In this document: positions 8,046 to 16,378 of the stretch, piece by piece
How the letters are laid out: each line of letters opens with the position of its first letter
Position numbering within the stretch: the stretch's first letter is position 1
Source of the DNA: Peptococcaceae bacterium
GTDB taxonomy: Bacteria > Bacillota > DSM-521 > Neomoorellales > Neomoorellaceae
DNA: 25,485 nucleotides
Reading direction: 5' to 3'
NCBI GenBank assembly: GCA_003509545.1
Contig: DOLC01000132.1
Location: forward strand, 1 to 25,485
Notes under the pieces: generated by a model
Seen by the model: the letters and a program-made list of their open reading frames with translations, nothing else
What the model was told of the DNA's origin: nothing
The model's database searches: none
Made by a program: the position numbers and the translations under genes

Positions 8046-9428
8046 ATGCGGGCCGGTGTGGGACTTCACATGGAACAGACCCAAAAACTAGTAATGACGC
8101 CCGAACTTCGCCAGGCTATCGTGATTTTGCAGCTTTCCACCCTGGAGCTGGCCGACTATATCCAGCAGGAACTGGAAGCAAATCCCATCCTCGAGCTCCG
8201 GGAGGAAGAACACCTGGTAGCAGAAGATAGGGAAGAGGCGGACGATTTCGATTTCGATTGGGCAGAATACTTCGCCGACGGGAGTGACCTGGGTTATGTC
8301 TCTGCCCCTCGGGACAACAAAGACGAAGTGCGCCAGGCAAACTACCCGGCCGCCGAAGGCGAGAGCCTGCACGACTACCTGTTGTTGCAGCTGAAGCTGG
8401 CGGTGAGGAACAGCACCGAGTTAACTATAGGGTCTTTTTTGATCGGGAATATAGACCAGAACGGGTATTTAACCCTTTCCCTTAAAGAAGCCGCTGAGTG
8501 CCTCCGGGTCCACCCGGGAGAAGTATGGCGGGTGCTGGAGATCATCCACAGGTTCGACCCGCCGGGGGTAGGGGCCAGAGACCTGGTTGAGTGTTTGTTA
8601 CTGCAGCTACGACAGTACCGGGACGTACCTGCCGGCACCGAAAATATTATCCGCCATTTCTTGCCCGACGTGGCCGAGGGCAGGCTGGCCAAAATAGCCC
8701 GGCGCCTGGGCTTAAGCCTCTCCCAGGTGCAGGCGGCCGTGGATTTTATCCGCCGGCTGGATCCTAAACCCGGGCGCACCTTCGGCAGCCATCCCGAAGT
8801 CCGCTATATTATCCCCGATGCTATTGTAGAACGGGTGGGCGGCGAGTACGTAGTGCTAATCAACGACGTGGCCGCTCCCCGCTTGAGGATAAATCCCCAC
8901 TACCAGGCCCTGCTGCACCAGGATGCTTGCGATCCCCGGACGCGCAAGTTCATCGAGGATAGACTAAATGCGGCGGCCTGGATAATCCGTAGCGTAGAAC
9001 AGCGGCGCTTGACCCTTTACAAGGTGATCAGCTGTATTGTGGAAGAGCAGCGGGAGTTCATGGAGAAGGGGATCAAATACCTTAAGCCCCTCACCATGCG
9101 CCAGGTGGCCGACAGGCTGGGCCTTCACGAATCCACGGTGAGCCGGGCCACGGCCAACAAATACGTCCAGACTCCCCAGGGGCTCTTCGAGTTGAAGTTT
9201 TTCTTCGCCAGCGGCGTGGGCAAGAGGGACGGTTCGGCGGCGGCCGAAAGTATCAAGAAGATGATCGGCGAAGCCGTGGCTCGGGAAGATCCCTCCTCGC
9301 CCCTGACGGACCAGCAGTTGACGGACATCCTGCGGCAGCAGGGGATACGGATTTCCCGGCGGACGGTGGCCAAGTACCGGGACGAGGCGGGTATTCCGGC
9401 GGCCGGCAAGCGCAGAAGGTACGATTAA
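8046..9428 (+). CDS. rpoN: RNA polymerase sigma-54 factor
   Basis: Sigma-54 directs RNA polymerase to -24/-12 promoters that need ATP-dependent activators. The protein has 460 residues from ATG 8046. Region I is Gln/Leu-rich (QTQKLVMTPELRQAIVILQL, then LELADYIQQELEANP). An acidic region II follows (residues about 55-85), then the core-binding domain (IGNIDQNGYL, FDPPGVGARDL, PKPGR). The DNA-binding part contains the helix-turn-helix RQVADRLGLHESTVSRATANKY and the RpoN box RRTVAKYRDEAGI. The frame is open back to 7971, but ATG 8046 has AGGGGTGGAAAGG before it and gives the family-like N terminus. It lies immediately upstream of the glycolytic genes, where other Firmicutes carry cggR. Confidence 0.96.
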   Translation: MRAGVGLHMEQTQKLVMTPELRQAIVILQLSTLELADYIQQELEANPILELREEEHLVAEDREEADDFDFDWAEYFADGSDLGYVSAPRDNKDEVRQANYPAAEGESLHDYLLLQLKLAVRNSTELTIGSFLIGNIDQNGYLTLSLKEAAECLRVHPGEVWRVLEIIHRFDPPGVGARDLVECLLLQLRQYRDVPAGTENIIRHFLPDVAEGRLAKIARRLGLSLSQVQAAVDFIRRLDPKPGRTFGSHPEVRYIIPDAIVERVGGEYVVLINDVAAPRLRINPHYQALLHQDACDPRTRKFIEDRLNAAAWIIRSVEQRRLTLYKVISCIVEEQREFMEKGIKYLKPLTMRQVADRLGLHESTVSRATANKYVQTPQGLFELKFFFASGVGKRDGSAAAESIKKMIGEAVAREDPSSPLTDQQLTDILRQQGIRISRRTVAKYRDEAGIPAAGKRRRYD

Positions 9429-9454
9429 GCTACGGACGGAGGTTTGTGTTGGGG

Positions 9455-9477
9455 AGGGTGACCGGGGGGGTCACCCT
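9455..9477 (+). other. Perfect 9-bp inverted repeat between rpoN and gap
   Basis: AGGGTGACC (9455-9463) pairs perfectly with GGTCACCCT (9469-9477) around a G5 loop. The next bases are AAATTTCG, with a T6 run only at 9501-9506, so it is not a classical terminator. It could be an operator or an RNA stem at the head of the glycolytic transcript. The remaining space to 9606 is AT-rich, with TTGTTC (9535-9540) and several poor -10 candidates (TATTTT, TAAAAT, CATAAT), none at ideal spacing. Confidence 0.5.
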
Positions 9478-9606
9478 AAATTTCGTTCTGATAAAAAGGA
9501 TTTTTTGGGTTGTATGTTGAATAGAAGAAGGGGATTGTTCCCAAGGACGCAATCATATTTTAAAATAACCAGAGACATAATAGATTCGGAGAAGGGGGAT
9601 ACATAA

Positions 9607-10614
9607 ATGCCGGTTAGGATTGCCATTAACGGTTTCGGCCGCATAGGCCGTCTGGCCATGCGCGCTTCCCTTAAGAATCCCGAGGTCCAGGTGGTGGCCG
9701 TCAACGACCTGGCCGATGCCAAGACCAACGCCCACCTCTTGAAGTACGACTCCGTCCACGGGATCCTGGACGTCCCGGTAGAGGCCCGGGATGGCGAAAT
9801 GGTGGTGGCCGGCCGCGCGATAAAGGTTTTGTCGGAAAGGGAACCGGCCAAGCTTCCATGGAAAGATTTGGGAGTAGATATCGTGGTGGAGTCCACCGGC
9901 GTCTTTACCGACGCTACTAAGGCGGCGGCCCACCTCGAAGCAGGGGCCAAAAAGGTTATCATCAGCGCCCCGGCCAAGAACGAGGATATCACCATTGTTA
10001 TGGGCGTGAACGAGGACAAGTACGATCCTGCCCGGCACCATGTGGTGTCCAACGCCTCCTGTACTACCAACTGCCTGGCCCCGGTGGTCAAGGTGCTGCA
10101 CAGCCGCTTCACCATCCTGCGGGGCCTGATGACCACCGTCCACTCCTACACCAACGACCAGCGCATCCTCGATTTGGTCCACAAGGATCTCCGCCGGGCC
10201 CGGGCCGCGGGCATGTCCATCATCCCCACCACTACCGGCGCGGCCAAGGCCATCGGCTCGGTGTTGCCGGAATTGAAGGGCAAGCTCCACGGGTTTGCCA
10301 TGCGGGTGCCCACGCCCAACGTTTCGGTGGTGGACCTGGTGGCGGACGTGGAAAAGAGCACCACGGTGGAAGAGGTGAATGCGGCCTTCAAGGAGGCGGC
10401 CGAAGGGGAGCTCAAGGGTATTTTGGGGTACTGCGAAGAGCCCCTGGTTTCCCGGGACTTCAACGGAGACGCCCGTTCTTCCATTGTGGATGCTCTGTCC
10501 ACTATGGTAATGGAGGGCACCATGGTCAAGGTTATCGCCTGGTACGACAACGAGTGGGCCTACTCCAACCGGGTAGTGGATCTGGCAGTCTTTATGGCCT
10601 CCAAGGGGCTCTAG
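9607..10614 (+). CDS. gap: Glyceraldehyde-3-phosphate dehydrogenase, type I
   Basis: This enzyme converts glyceraldehyde 3-phosphate, phosphate and NAD to 1,3-bisphosphoglycerate in the cytosol. It has 335 residues, the normal length. The Rossmann start is INGFGRIGRL (7-16). N33-D34 matches the Asp expected for NAD rather than NADP preference. The catalytic Cys is C152 in SNASCTTNC, with the partner H179 in TTVHSYTNDQ. The C-terminal WYDNEWAYSNRV block is intact. GAAGGGGGA lies about 7 nt before the ATG. It is the first of five consecutive glycolytic genes and is separated from pgk by a hairpin at 10649-10673. No cggR repressor gene precedes it. Confidence 0.98.
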   Translation: MPVRIAINGFGRIGRLAMRASLKNPEVQVVAVNDLADAKTNAHLLKYDSVHGILDVPVEARDGEMVVAGRAIKVLSEREPAKLPWKDLGVDIVVESTGVFTDATKAAAHLEAGAKKVIISAPAKNEDITIVMGVNEDKYDPARHHVVSNASCTTNCLAPVVKVLHSRFTILRGLMTTVHSYTNDQRILDLVHKDLRRARAAGMSIIPTTTGAAKAIGSVLPELKGKLHGFAMRVPTPNVSVVDLVADVEKSTTVEEVNAAFKEAAEGELKGILGYCEEPLVSRDFNGDARSSIVDALSTMVMEGTMVKVIAWYDNEWAYSNRVVDLAVFMASKGL

Positions 10615-10648
10615 GCCGACCCCTCATCCCCATATTCGTGCACCAAGG

Positions 10649-10673
10649 GCGGTCGCCGAAGAAAGGCGGCCGC
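10649..10673 (+). other. Intercistronic hairpin between gap and pgk
   Basis: GCGGTCGCC (10649-10657) pairs with GGCGGCCGC (10665-10673), nine pairs including one G-U, around GAAGAAA. TTTAATT follows, so it is a weak terminator or an mRNA-stabilising stem that could raise gap expression above that of the downstream genes. Confidence 0.5.
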
Positions 10674-10703
10674 TTTAATTGAGCAGTAACGGAGGTGGAC
10701 GGT

Positions 10704-11891
10704 ATGAACAAGCTCACCCTTAAGGATTTGGACGTAGCCGGTAAGCGGGTGTTGGTCCGGGTGGACTTCAACGTTCCCCTGGACGGCGGCCGGGTGACGG
10801 ACGACACTCGCATCCGGGCGGCCTTGCCCACCATACGTTATCTTACGGACAAGGGGGCCAAGACCATCCTGGTGTCCCATTTGGGACGGCCCAAGGGCAA
10901 GGTAAACGACGCCCTGCGCATGGATCCGGTGGCCCGGCGCCTTGAGGAGCTGTTGGGGCGGCCGGTAAAAAAGGTGGACGACTGTATAGGCCCCGAGGTG
11001 GAAAGGGCCGTAGCGGCTCTGGAGCCGGGAGAAGTACTGTTGCTGGAGAATATTCGTTTTTACCCCGAGGAGGAAAAAAACGATCCGGAATTCGCCCGGA
11101 AGATGGCGGCCCTGGCGGATGTCTATGTTAACGACGCTTTCGGCGCTGCCCACCGCGCCCATGCTTCCACCGAAGGAGTGGCCCGTTACCTGCCGGCGGC
11201 GGCCGGCTTCCTCATGGAGAAGGAAATCGCCATCATGGGCAAGGCTTTAGCCGACCCCGAGCGGCCCTTCGTGGCGGTCATCGGCGGGGCCAAGGTTTCG
11301 GACAAGATCGGCGTTATCCGCAATCTGCTGGGCATGGTCGATACCCTGATCATCGGCGGGGGTATGGCCAATACTTTCCTCAAAGCCCGGGGCTGTAAGA
11401 TGGGCAAGTCCCTGGTTGAAGAGGATAAGGTGTCCCTGGCGGCCGAGCTCCTGACCGAGGCGGAGAAGAGGAACGTGAAGGTGCTCCTGCCCAAGGACCT
11501 GGTGGCGGCCGAGGAAGTGGCGCCGGGAGCGGCCCACCGGGTGGTGTCGGTCCTCGAGGGGGTGCCTGACGGGTGGGCGGCGGTGGATATCGGACCGGAA
11601 ACGAGGCGCGCCTTTGCCGAAGCCTTGCAGGGCGCCCGCACGGTGGTGTGGAACGGGCCCATGGGCGTATTCGAGATGGAACCCTTTGCAGCGGGCACTG
11701 AGGCCGTGGCCCGGGCGGTAGCCGGAGTCCAGGGTACGACCATTGTGGGCGGTGGCGATTCCGTGGCCGCTGTGGAAAAGATGGGGTTGGCGGACAAGAT
11801 TACCCATATATCCACCGGCGGAGGGGCCTCTCTAGAGTTCCTGGAAGGACGGGAGCTTCCCGGCGTGGCGGCTCTCCGGGACAGGGCTTAA
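10704..11891 (+). CDS. pgk: Phosphoglycerate kinase
   Basis: This enzyme transfers the acyl phosphate of 1,3-bisphosphoglycerate to ADP, the first substrate-level ATP step of glycolysis. It has 395 residues in two Rossmann-like lobes. The N-terminal substrate signature RVLVRVDFNVPLDGG starts near residue 15. SHLGRPKG and VNDAFGAAHRAHAST follow. The hinge and nucleotide lobe show GGAKVSDKIGV, WNGPMGVFE and the C-terminal GGGDSVAAV and STGGGASLEFLEG motifs. A GTG at 10695 overlaps the GGAGG (10691-10695), so ATG 10704 with 8-nt spacing is the start. It lies between gap and tpiA in the glycolytic run. Confidence 0.98.
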   Translation: MNKLTLKDLDVAGKRVLVRVDFNVPLDGGRVTDDTRIRAALPTIRYLTDKGAKTILVSHLGRPKGKVNDALRMDPVARRLEELLGRPVKKVDDCIGPEVERAVAALEPGEVLLLENIRFYPEEEKNDPEFARKMAALADVYVNDAFGAAHRAHASTEGVARYLPAAAGFLMEKEIAIMGKALADPERPFVAVIGGAKVSDKIGVIRNLLGMVDTLIIGGGMANTFLKARGCKMGKSLVEEDKVSLAAELLTEAEKRNVKVLLPKDLVAAEEVAPGAAHRVVSVLEGVPDGWAAVDIGPETRRAFAEALQGARTVVWNGPMGVFEMEPFAAGTEAVARAVAGVQGTTIVGGGDSVAAVEKMGLADKITHISTGGGASLEFLEGRELPGVAALRDRA

Positions 11892-11976
11892 CGGCAGCTT
11901 GGGGTTAAAGGGCGCCTACCCTGGCAGGCCGGCCGACGGAGGTTGGAGACGTGTAAAGAGAGAAGGAGGGATTCCC

Positions 11977-12735
11977 TTGCGCCGGCCCATTATTGCGGGC
12001 AACTGGAAAATGCACAAGACTTCCGCCGAAGCGCGGCACCTGATAACCGACCTGAAACCGCTGGTGGGCGGGGCCTGGGCAGAAGTGGTGGTCTGCCCGC
12101 CCTTCACCGCCCTGGCCGCGGCCGTGGCCGCGGCGGCGGGGTCCAATATCAGCATCGGCGCCCAGGATATCTTCTGGGAAGACGAGGGTGCCTATACCGG
12201 CGAGATTTCGGGCCCCATGTTAAAGGAACTGGGATGCCGGTATTGTATCATCGGTCATTCCGAGCGGCGGCAGTATTTCGGCGAAACCGATGCCACCGTT
12301 AAGAAAAAGGTCCGGGCGGCCTTTCGGTCCGGCCTCACCCCCATTGTATGCGTGGGCGAAACCCTGGCCGAGCGGGAGGCCGGCCGGACCCTGGAGGTAT
12401 GCCGGCGCCAGGTGGAAGAGGGATTGGCGGACCTCACCCCCGAGGAGGCGGCCCGGCTGGTAATCGCCTACGAGCCGGTCTGGGCCATAGGCACCGGCAG
12501 GAACGCCACGGGCGAGGACGCCCAGGAAGTCATCGGATTTATCCGAGAGAGGCTGGCTGCCATTTACGGCCGGGAGGCGGCGGACCAGTGCCGCATCCAG
12601 TACGGGGGCAGTGTAAAACCGGAGAACATAGCCGAATTTATGGCGCGGCCTGACATAGACGGCGCCCTGGTGGGAGGGGCCAGCCTGGACCCCATTTCCT
12701 TTGCCGCCATTGTCAATACAGCTGTGGAGGAATGA
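11977..12735 (+). CDS. tpiA: Triosephosphate isomerase
   Basis: This enzyme interconverts dihydroxyacetone phosphate and glyceraldehyde 3-phosphate. It has 252 residues from a TTG start and is a single TIM barrel. N9 and K11 in AGNWKMHK, the catalytic H94 in IIGHSERR, the catalytic base E166 in AYEPVWAIGTG and the phosphate-gripping YGGSVKPEN are all present. The frame runs upstream to 11899, but the TTG at 11977 has AAGGAGGG (11963-11970) at 6-nt spacing and matches the family N terminus exactly. An 85-bp gap separates it from pgk. gpmI starts 1 bp after its stop. Confidence 0.97.
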   Translation: MRRPIIAGNWKMHKTSAEARHLITDLKPLVGGAWAEVVVCPPFTALAAAVAAAAGSNISIGAQDIFWEDEGAYTGEISGPMLKELGCRYCIIGHSERRQYFGETDATVKKKVRAAFRSGLTPIVCVGETLAEREAGRTLEVCRRQVEEGLADLTPEEAARLVIAYEPVWAIGTGRNATGEDAQEVIGFIRERLAAIYGREAADQCRIQYGGSVKPENIAEFMARPDIDGALVGGASLDPISFAAIVNTAVEE

Positions 12736-12736
12736 G

Positions 12737-14260
12737 ATGAACAAACCCCTGATGCTTACCATCCTGGACGGCTGGGGCTACAGCGATGAACAGAGGGGAA
12801 ATGCCGTGGCCCTGGCCCGCCTACCGAATTTCCGGCGTTTGTGGAAAGAATTCCCTCATACCCTGCTGGCCGCATCCGGCGAGGCCGTGGGTCTCCCCAA
12901 GGGGCAGATGGGTAACTCCGAAGTGGGGCACCTTAACATAGGCGCCGGCCGCATTGTCTATCAAGAGCTGACCCGCATCAGCCGGGCCATCGCCGACGGG
13001 TCGTTCTTCAAAAACAGGGTTTTGCTGGAGGCTCTGGACCGGGTCAAGGAACGCGGGGGTGCCCTCCACCTTTTCGGGCTTCTCTCCGACGGCGGTGTCC
13101 ACAGCCACCTGGAGCACCTTTACGCCCTTCTAGAGCTGGCGGCCCGCCGGGGCGTGGAGAGGGTGTTCATACATGCCTTCTTGGACGGCCGGGACGTGCC
13201 GCCGGCGTGTGCGGGTCAGTACATAGAGGCCGTAGAAGAGGAATGCCGTCGAAAGGGTCGGGGAGCCATCGCCACCATCATGGGGCGTTATTATGCCATG
13301 GACCGGGATCGCAGGTGGGAGCGGACGGAGAAAGCCTACCGCGCTCTGGTGCTCGGCGAGGGCCCCAGATTCGGGAGTGCTCGGGAGGCTCTGGAATCCT
13401 CCTACCGGCGGAATATCACCGACGAATTTGTGGAACCTTCGGTGATTATGGGGGACGGCGGCCCCCTGGCTACGGTGCAGGACGGGGATGGGATTATTTT
13501 CTATAATTTCCGGGCCGACCGAGCCCGCCAGATCAGCCGGGCCTTTGTGGACGATGATTTCCCCTATTTTGAGCGGCCCGGGGGCAAACCGGACGTGGGT
13601 TTCGTCTGTTTCACCCAGTACGACGCCACCATCCAGGCACCGGTGGCCTTTCCGCCCCAGGATTTAAAGGATACCCTGGGCGAGGTAGTGAGCCGGGCGG
13701 GCTTAAAACAGTTGCGCATTGCGGAGACGGAAAAATACGCCCATGTTACCTTCTTTTTTAACGGCGGGGTGGAGGAGCCCTTCCCCAACGAGGACCGCTT
13801 GCTGGTCCCCTCCCCTAAAGTAGCCACCTACGACCAGAGGCCGGAGATGAGCGCCTACGAGGTCACCGAGGAAGTCCTTAAGAGGCTTGATGCTTACGAT
13901 GTTATAGTTCTTAATTTCGCCAATCCAGACATGGTAGGGCATACCGGAGACCTTCAGGCGGCCATCCGAGCCTTGGAGGCGGTGGATGAGTGCCTCGGCC
14001 GCCTGGCCGCGGCCATGGAGGCCCGCCGGGCGCCCTTCATCGTCACCGCCGACCACGGCAATGCCGAGGAAATGCTGGATCCCGACGGGGAACCCCATAC
14101 GGCCCACACCAGCAATCCGGTCCCCTTCATTTTGGTTCACGAAGGCTACCGGCAGGCCAGGCTGGCGGAGGGCTCCCTGCAGGACGTGGCTCCCACTGTA
14201 CTGACCCTCCTGGGTCTGGCCCGGCCAGAGGCCATGACCGGCCGCAATCTAATTCTATAG
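12737..14260 (+). CDS. gpmI: 2,3-Bisphosphoglycerate-independent phosphoglycerate mutase
   Basis: This enzyme interconverts 3- and 2-phosphoglycerate through a phosphoserine intermediate and two metal ions (usually Mn). It has 507 residues and belongs to the alkaline-phosphatase superfamily. The metal ligand D11 lies in LDGWG, and the phosphorylated serine is S61 in GQMGNSEVGH. The transferase insertion domain contains FLDGRDVPP and GRYYAMDRD. The C-terminal metal sites include NFANPDMVGHTG and TADHGNAEEM. ATG 12737 with GGAGG upstream is preferred to an in-frame start at 12701 inside tpiA. No cofactor-dependent mutase is seen nearby. Confidence 0.97.
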   Translation: MNKPLMLTILDGWGYSDEQRGNAVALARLPNFRRLWKEFPHTLLAASGEAVGLPKGQMGNSEVGHLNIGAGRIVYQELTRISRAIADGSFFKNRVLLEALDRVKERGGALHLFGLLSDGGVHSHLEHLYALLELAARRGVERVFIHAFLDGRDVPPACAGQYIEAVEEECRRKGRGAIATIMGRYYAMDRDRRWERTEKAYRALVLGEGPRFGSAREALESSYRRNITDEFVEPSVIMGDGGPLATVQDGDGIIFYNFRADRARQISRAFVDDDFPYFERPGGKPDVGFVCFTQYDATIQAPVAFPPQDLKDTLGEVVSRAGLKQLRIAETEKYAHVTFFFNGGVEEPFPNEDRLLVPSPKVATYDQRPEMSAYEVTEEVLKRLDAYDVIVLNFANPDMVGHTGDLQAAIRALEAVDECLGRLAAAMEARRAPFIVTADHGNAEEMLDPDGEPHTAHTSNPVPFILVHEGYRQARLAEGSLQDVAPTVLTLLGLARPEAMTGRNLIL

Positions 14261-14283
14261 GCATAAGAAGCGGAGGTGTTAAC

Positions 14284-15570
<1,287 letters not shown>

Positions 15571-15585
15571 CCGTCCCTTTTTCCT

Positions 15586-15760
15586 TCGGCTTGAAGCTTG
15601 GAGGCGGACTTCCGGGCAAGTTCGATACAATACGCCGCCCGGTGGCCGGCCTCAGGGCCCCGGGGTCCCCGGGGCCGCCTCCGTTTATCACATTCTGGAA
15701 GTCTGGCCGCCCCCCCCTCCCCGGCTTTAGTCCCTCGGTTTCAAGCCAAAGCAGGCCCTT
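15586..15760 (-). repeat. Diverged inverted copy of the dispersed repeat (copy 2a)
   Basis: Read against the reverse complement of the copy at 24115-24373, three landmarks appear in the same order. A TCGGC..AAGCT..GGCGGACTTCC block lies at 15586-15612. GCCGCCTCCG lies at 15674-15683, and TTTCAAGCCAAAGCAGG at 15739-15755. The parts between differ strongly. Inside it, GGAGGCGG (15600-15607) pairs with CCGCCTCC (15675-15682), CCGGGC (15612-15617) with GCCCGG (15637-15642), and GGCCCCGGG (15656-15664) with CCCGGGGCC (15668-15676). The last two stems are nested within or overlap the first. This fills the space after eno and may also help end its transcript. The homology is fair rather than certain. 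Confidence 0.5.
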
Positions 15761-15763
15761 AAC

Positions 15764-16026
15764 TGAGTTATCCCCACTTTTTGCACGGCAGGCCTGCTTG
15801 GGCTTGGAAGCGAGCGATTAAGCCTTCGCGGTAGCCAAACTTAACTTGGCGAAAGGTGGAGGCAGGCCCGAGGCACAGGTAGCCTTGCGGCCAGCAACTG
15901 AGGCAGGACGCCAAATTTGCTGGGAAACTGCCTTAAGCCTTTAAGCCAAGCAAAAGTCCTGCCCGCGAGGGAGGCCTTTGCGAGCGGAAGCCAAGCAGGC
16001 CTGGGATCAAAACTAGGGATACGCCA
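15764..16026 (+). repeat. Dispersed palindromic repeat, copy 2b (full length)
   Basis: This 263-bp element begins TGAGTTATCCCCAC and ends GGGATACGCCA. It shares long blocks with the copy at 24115-24373: AAGCCTTCGCGGTAGCC, CAAACTTAAC, GCAACTGAGGCAGGA and GCGAGGGAGGCCTTTGCGAG. The two ends are imperfect inverted repeats, with AGGCCTGCTTGGGCTT on the left and the reverse complement AGGCCTGCTTGGCTT on the right. The flanks AGGCCCTTAAC (15753-15763) and GGGCCCTCAAG (16027-16037) match at 8 of 11 bases, like a decayed target-site duplication. Short reading frames across it are not convincing genes. Confidence 0.85.
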
Positions 16027-16039
16027 GGGCCCTCAAGCC

Positions 16040-16068
16040 TTGTCTCCTCCCACTCCATGTGCTAAAAT
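16040..16068 (+). promoter_or_regulatory. Promoter upstream of secG
   Basis: TTGTCT (16040-16045) and TAAAAT (16063-16068) are 17 bp apart. The -35 box lies 13 bp beyond the end of the repeat copy at 15764-16026. Confidence 0.55.
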
Positions 16069-16090
16069 AAAGTCATTACTGGCGGAAATG

Positions 16091-16099
16091 TGCTATACT
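16091..16099 (+). promoter_or_regulatory. Extended -10 promoter close to secG
   Basis: TGCTATACT is an extended -10 (TGN-TATACT) without a clear -35. A start near 16106 would leave a short leader to the secG ribosome binding site GGGAGGTGA at 16115. Confidence 0.45.
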
Positions 16100-16129
16100 A
16101 TTTCCCGCCCACCGGGAGGTGAGAAAAAG

Positions 16130-16351
16130 TTGAAGACGGTAGTGCTGATTCTTCAAATTCTGGTGGCCCTAGCCTTAATCGCTTCCGTCCTGCTGCAATC
16201 GGGCCGTAGCGCCGGGGTTTCGGGGGCTATTGCCGGCGGCGCGGAGAGCATCTTCGGCAAGAAAAAGGGGCTGGACGAATTTCTGGCCAAGGTATCGGCC
16301 GGCCTGGCGGCGGCCTTCATGCTGTTTACCCTGCTTTTATCCATAGTTTAA
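16130..16351 (+). CDS. secG: Preprotein translocase subunit SecG
   Basis: This small membrane subunit of the SecYEG channel helps SecA-driven export. It has 73 residues, the usual size. Two hydrophobic helices (VVLILQILVALALIASVLLQ near the start and GLAAAFMLFTLLLSIV at the end) flank a polar loop holding the family-typical GAIAGGAESIFGKKK motif. The frame is open far upstream through the repeat element, but the TTG at 16130, about 7 nt after GGGAGGTGA, gives the right N terminus. Two candidate promoters precede it. secG next to rnr and smpB is common in Firmicutes; here hppA, an HD protein and further genes lie between secG and rnr. Confidence 0.95.
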   Translation: MKTVVLILQILVALALIASVLLQSGRSAGVSGAIAGGAESIFGKKKGLDEFLAKVSAGLAAAFMLFTLLLSIV

Positions 16352-16378
16352 GCCGCGCATCTTGAGGGGGTGAAGGCA

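Noticed and set aside
13990..14283. N-terminal extension of eno in the same frame
   Set aside because: It overlaps gpmI and reads as Gly/Pro/Arg-rich nonsense; the ATG at 14284 has a proper ribosome binding site.
15600..15682. Possible tRNA-like cloverleaf (GTTCGATAC near three stems)
   Set aside because: The arms have the wrong lengths and order, there is no anticodon arm, and the segment aligns better with the dispersed repeat.
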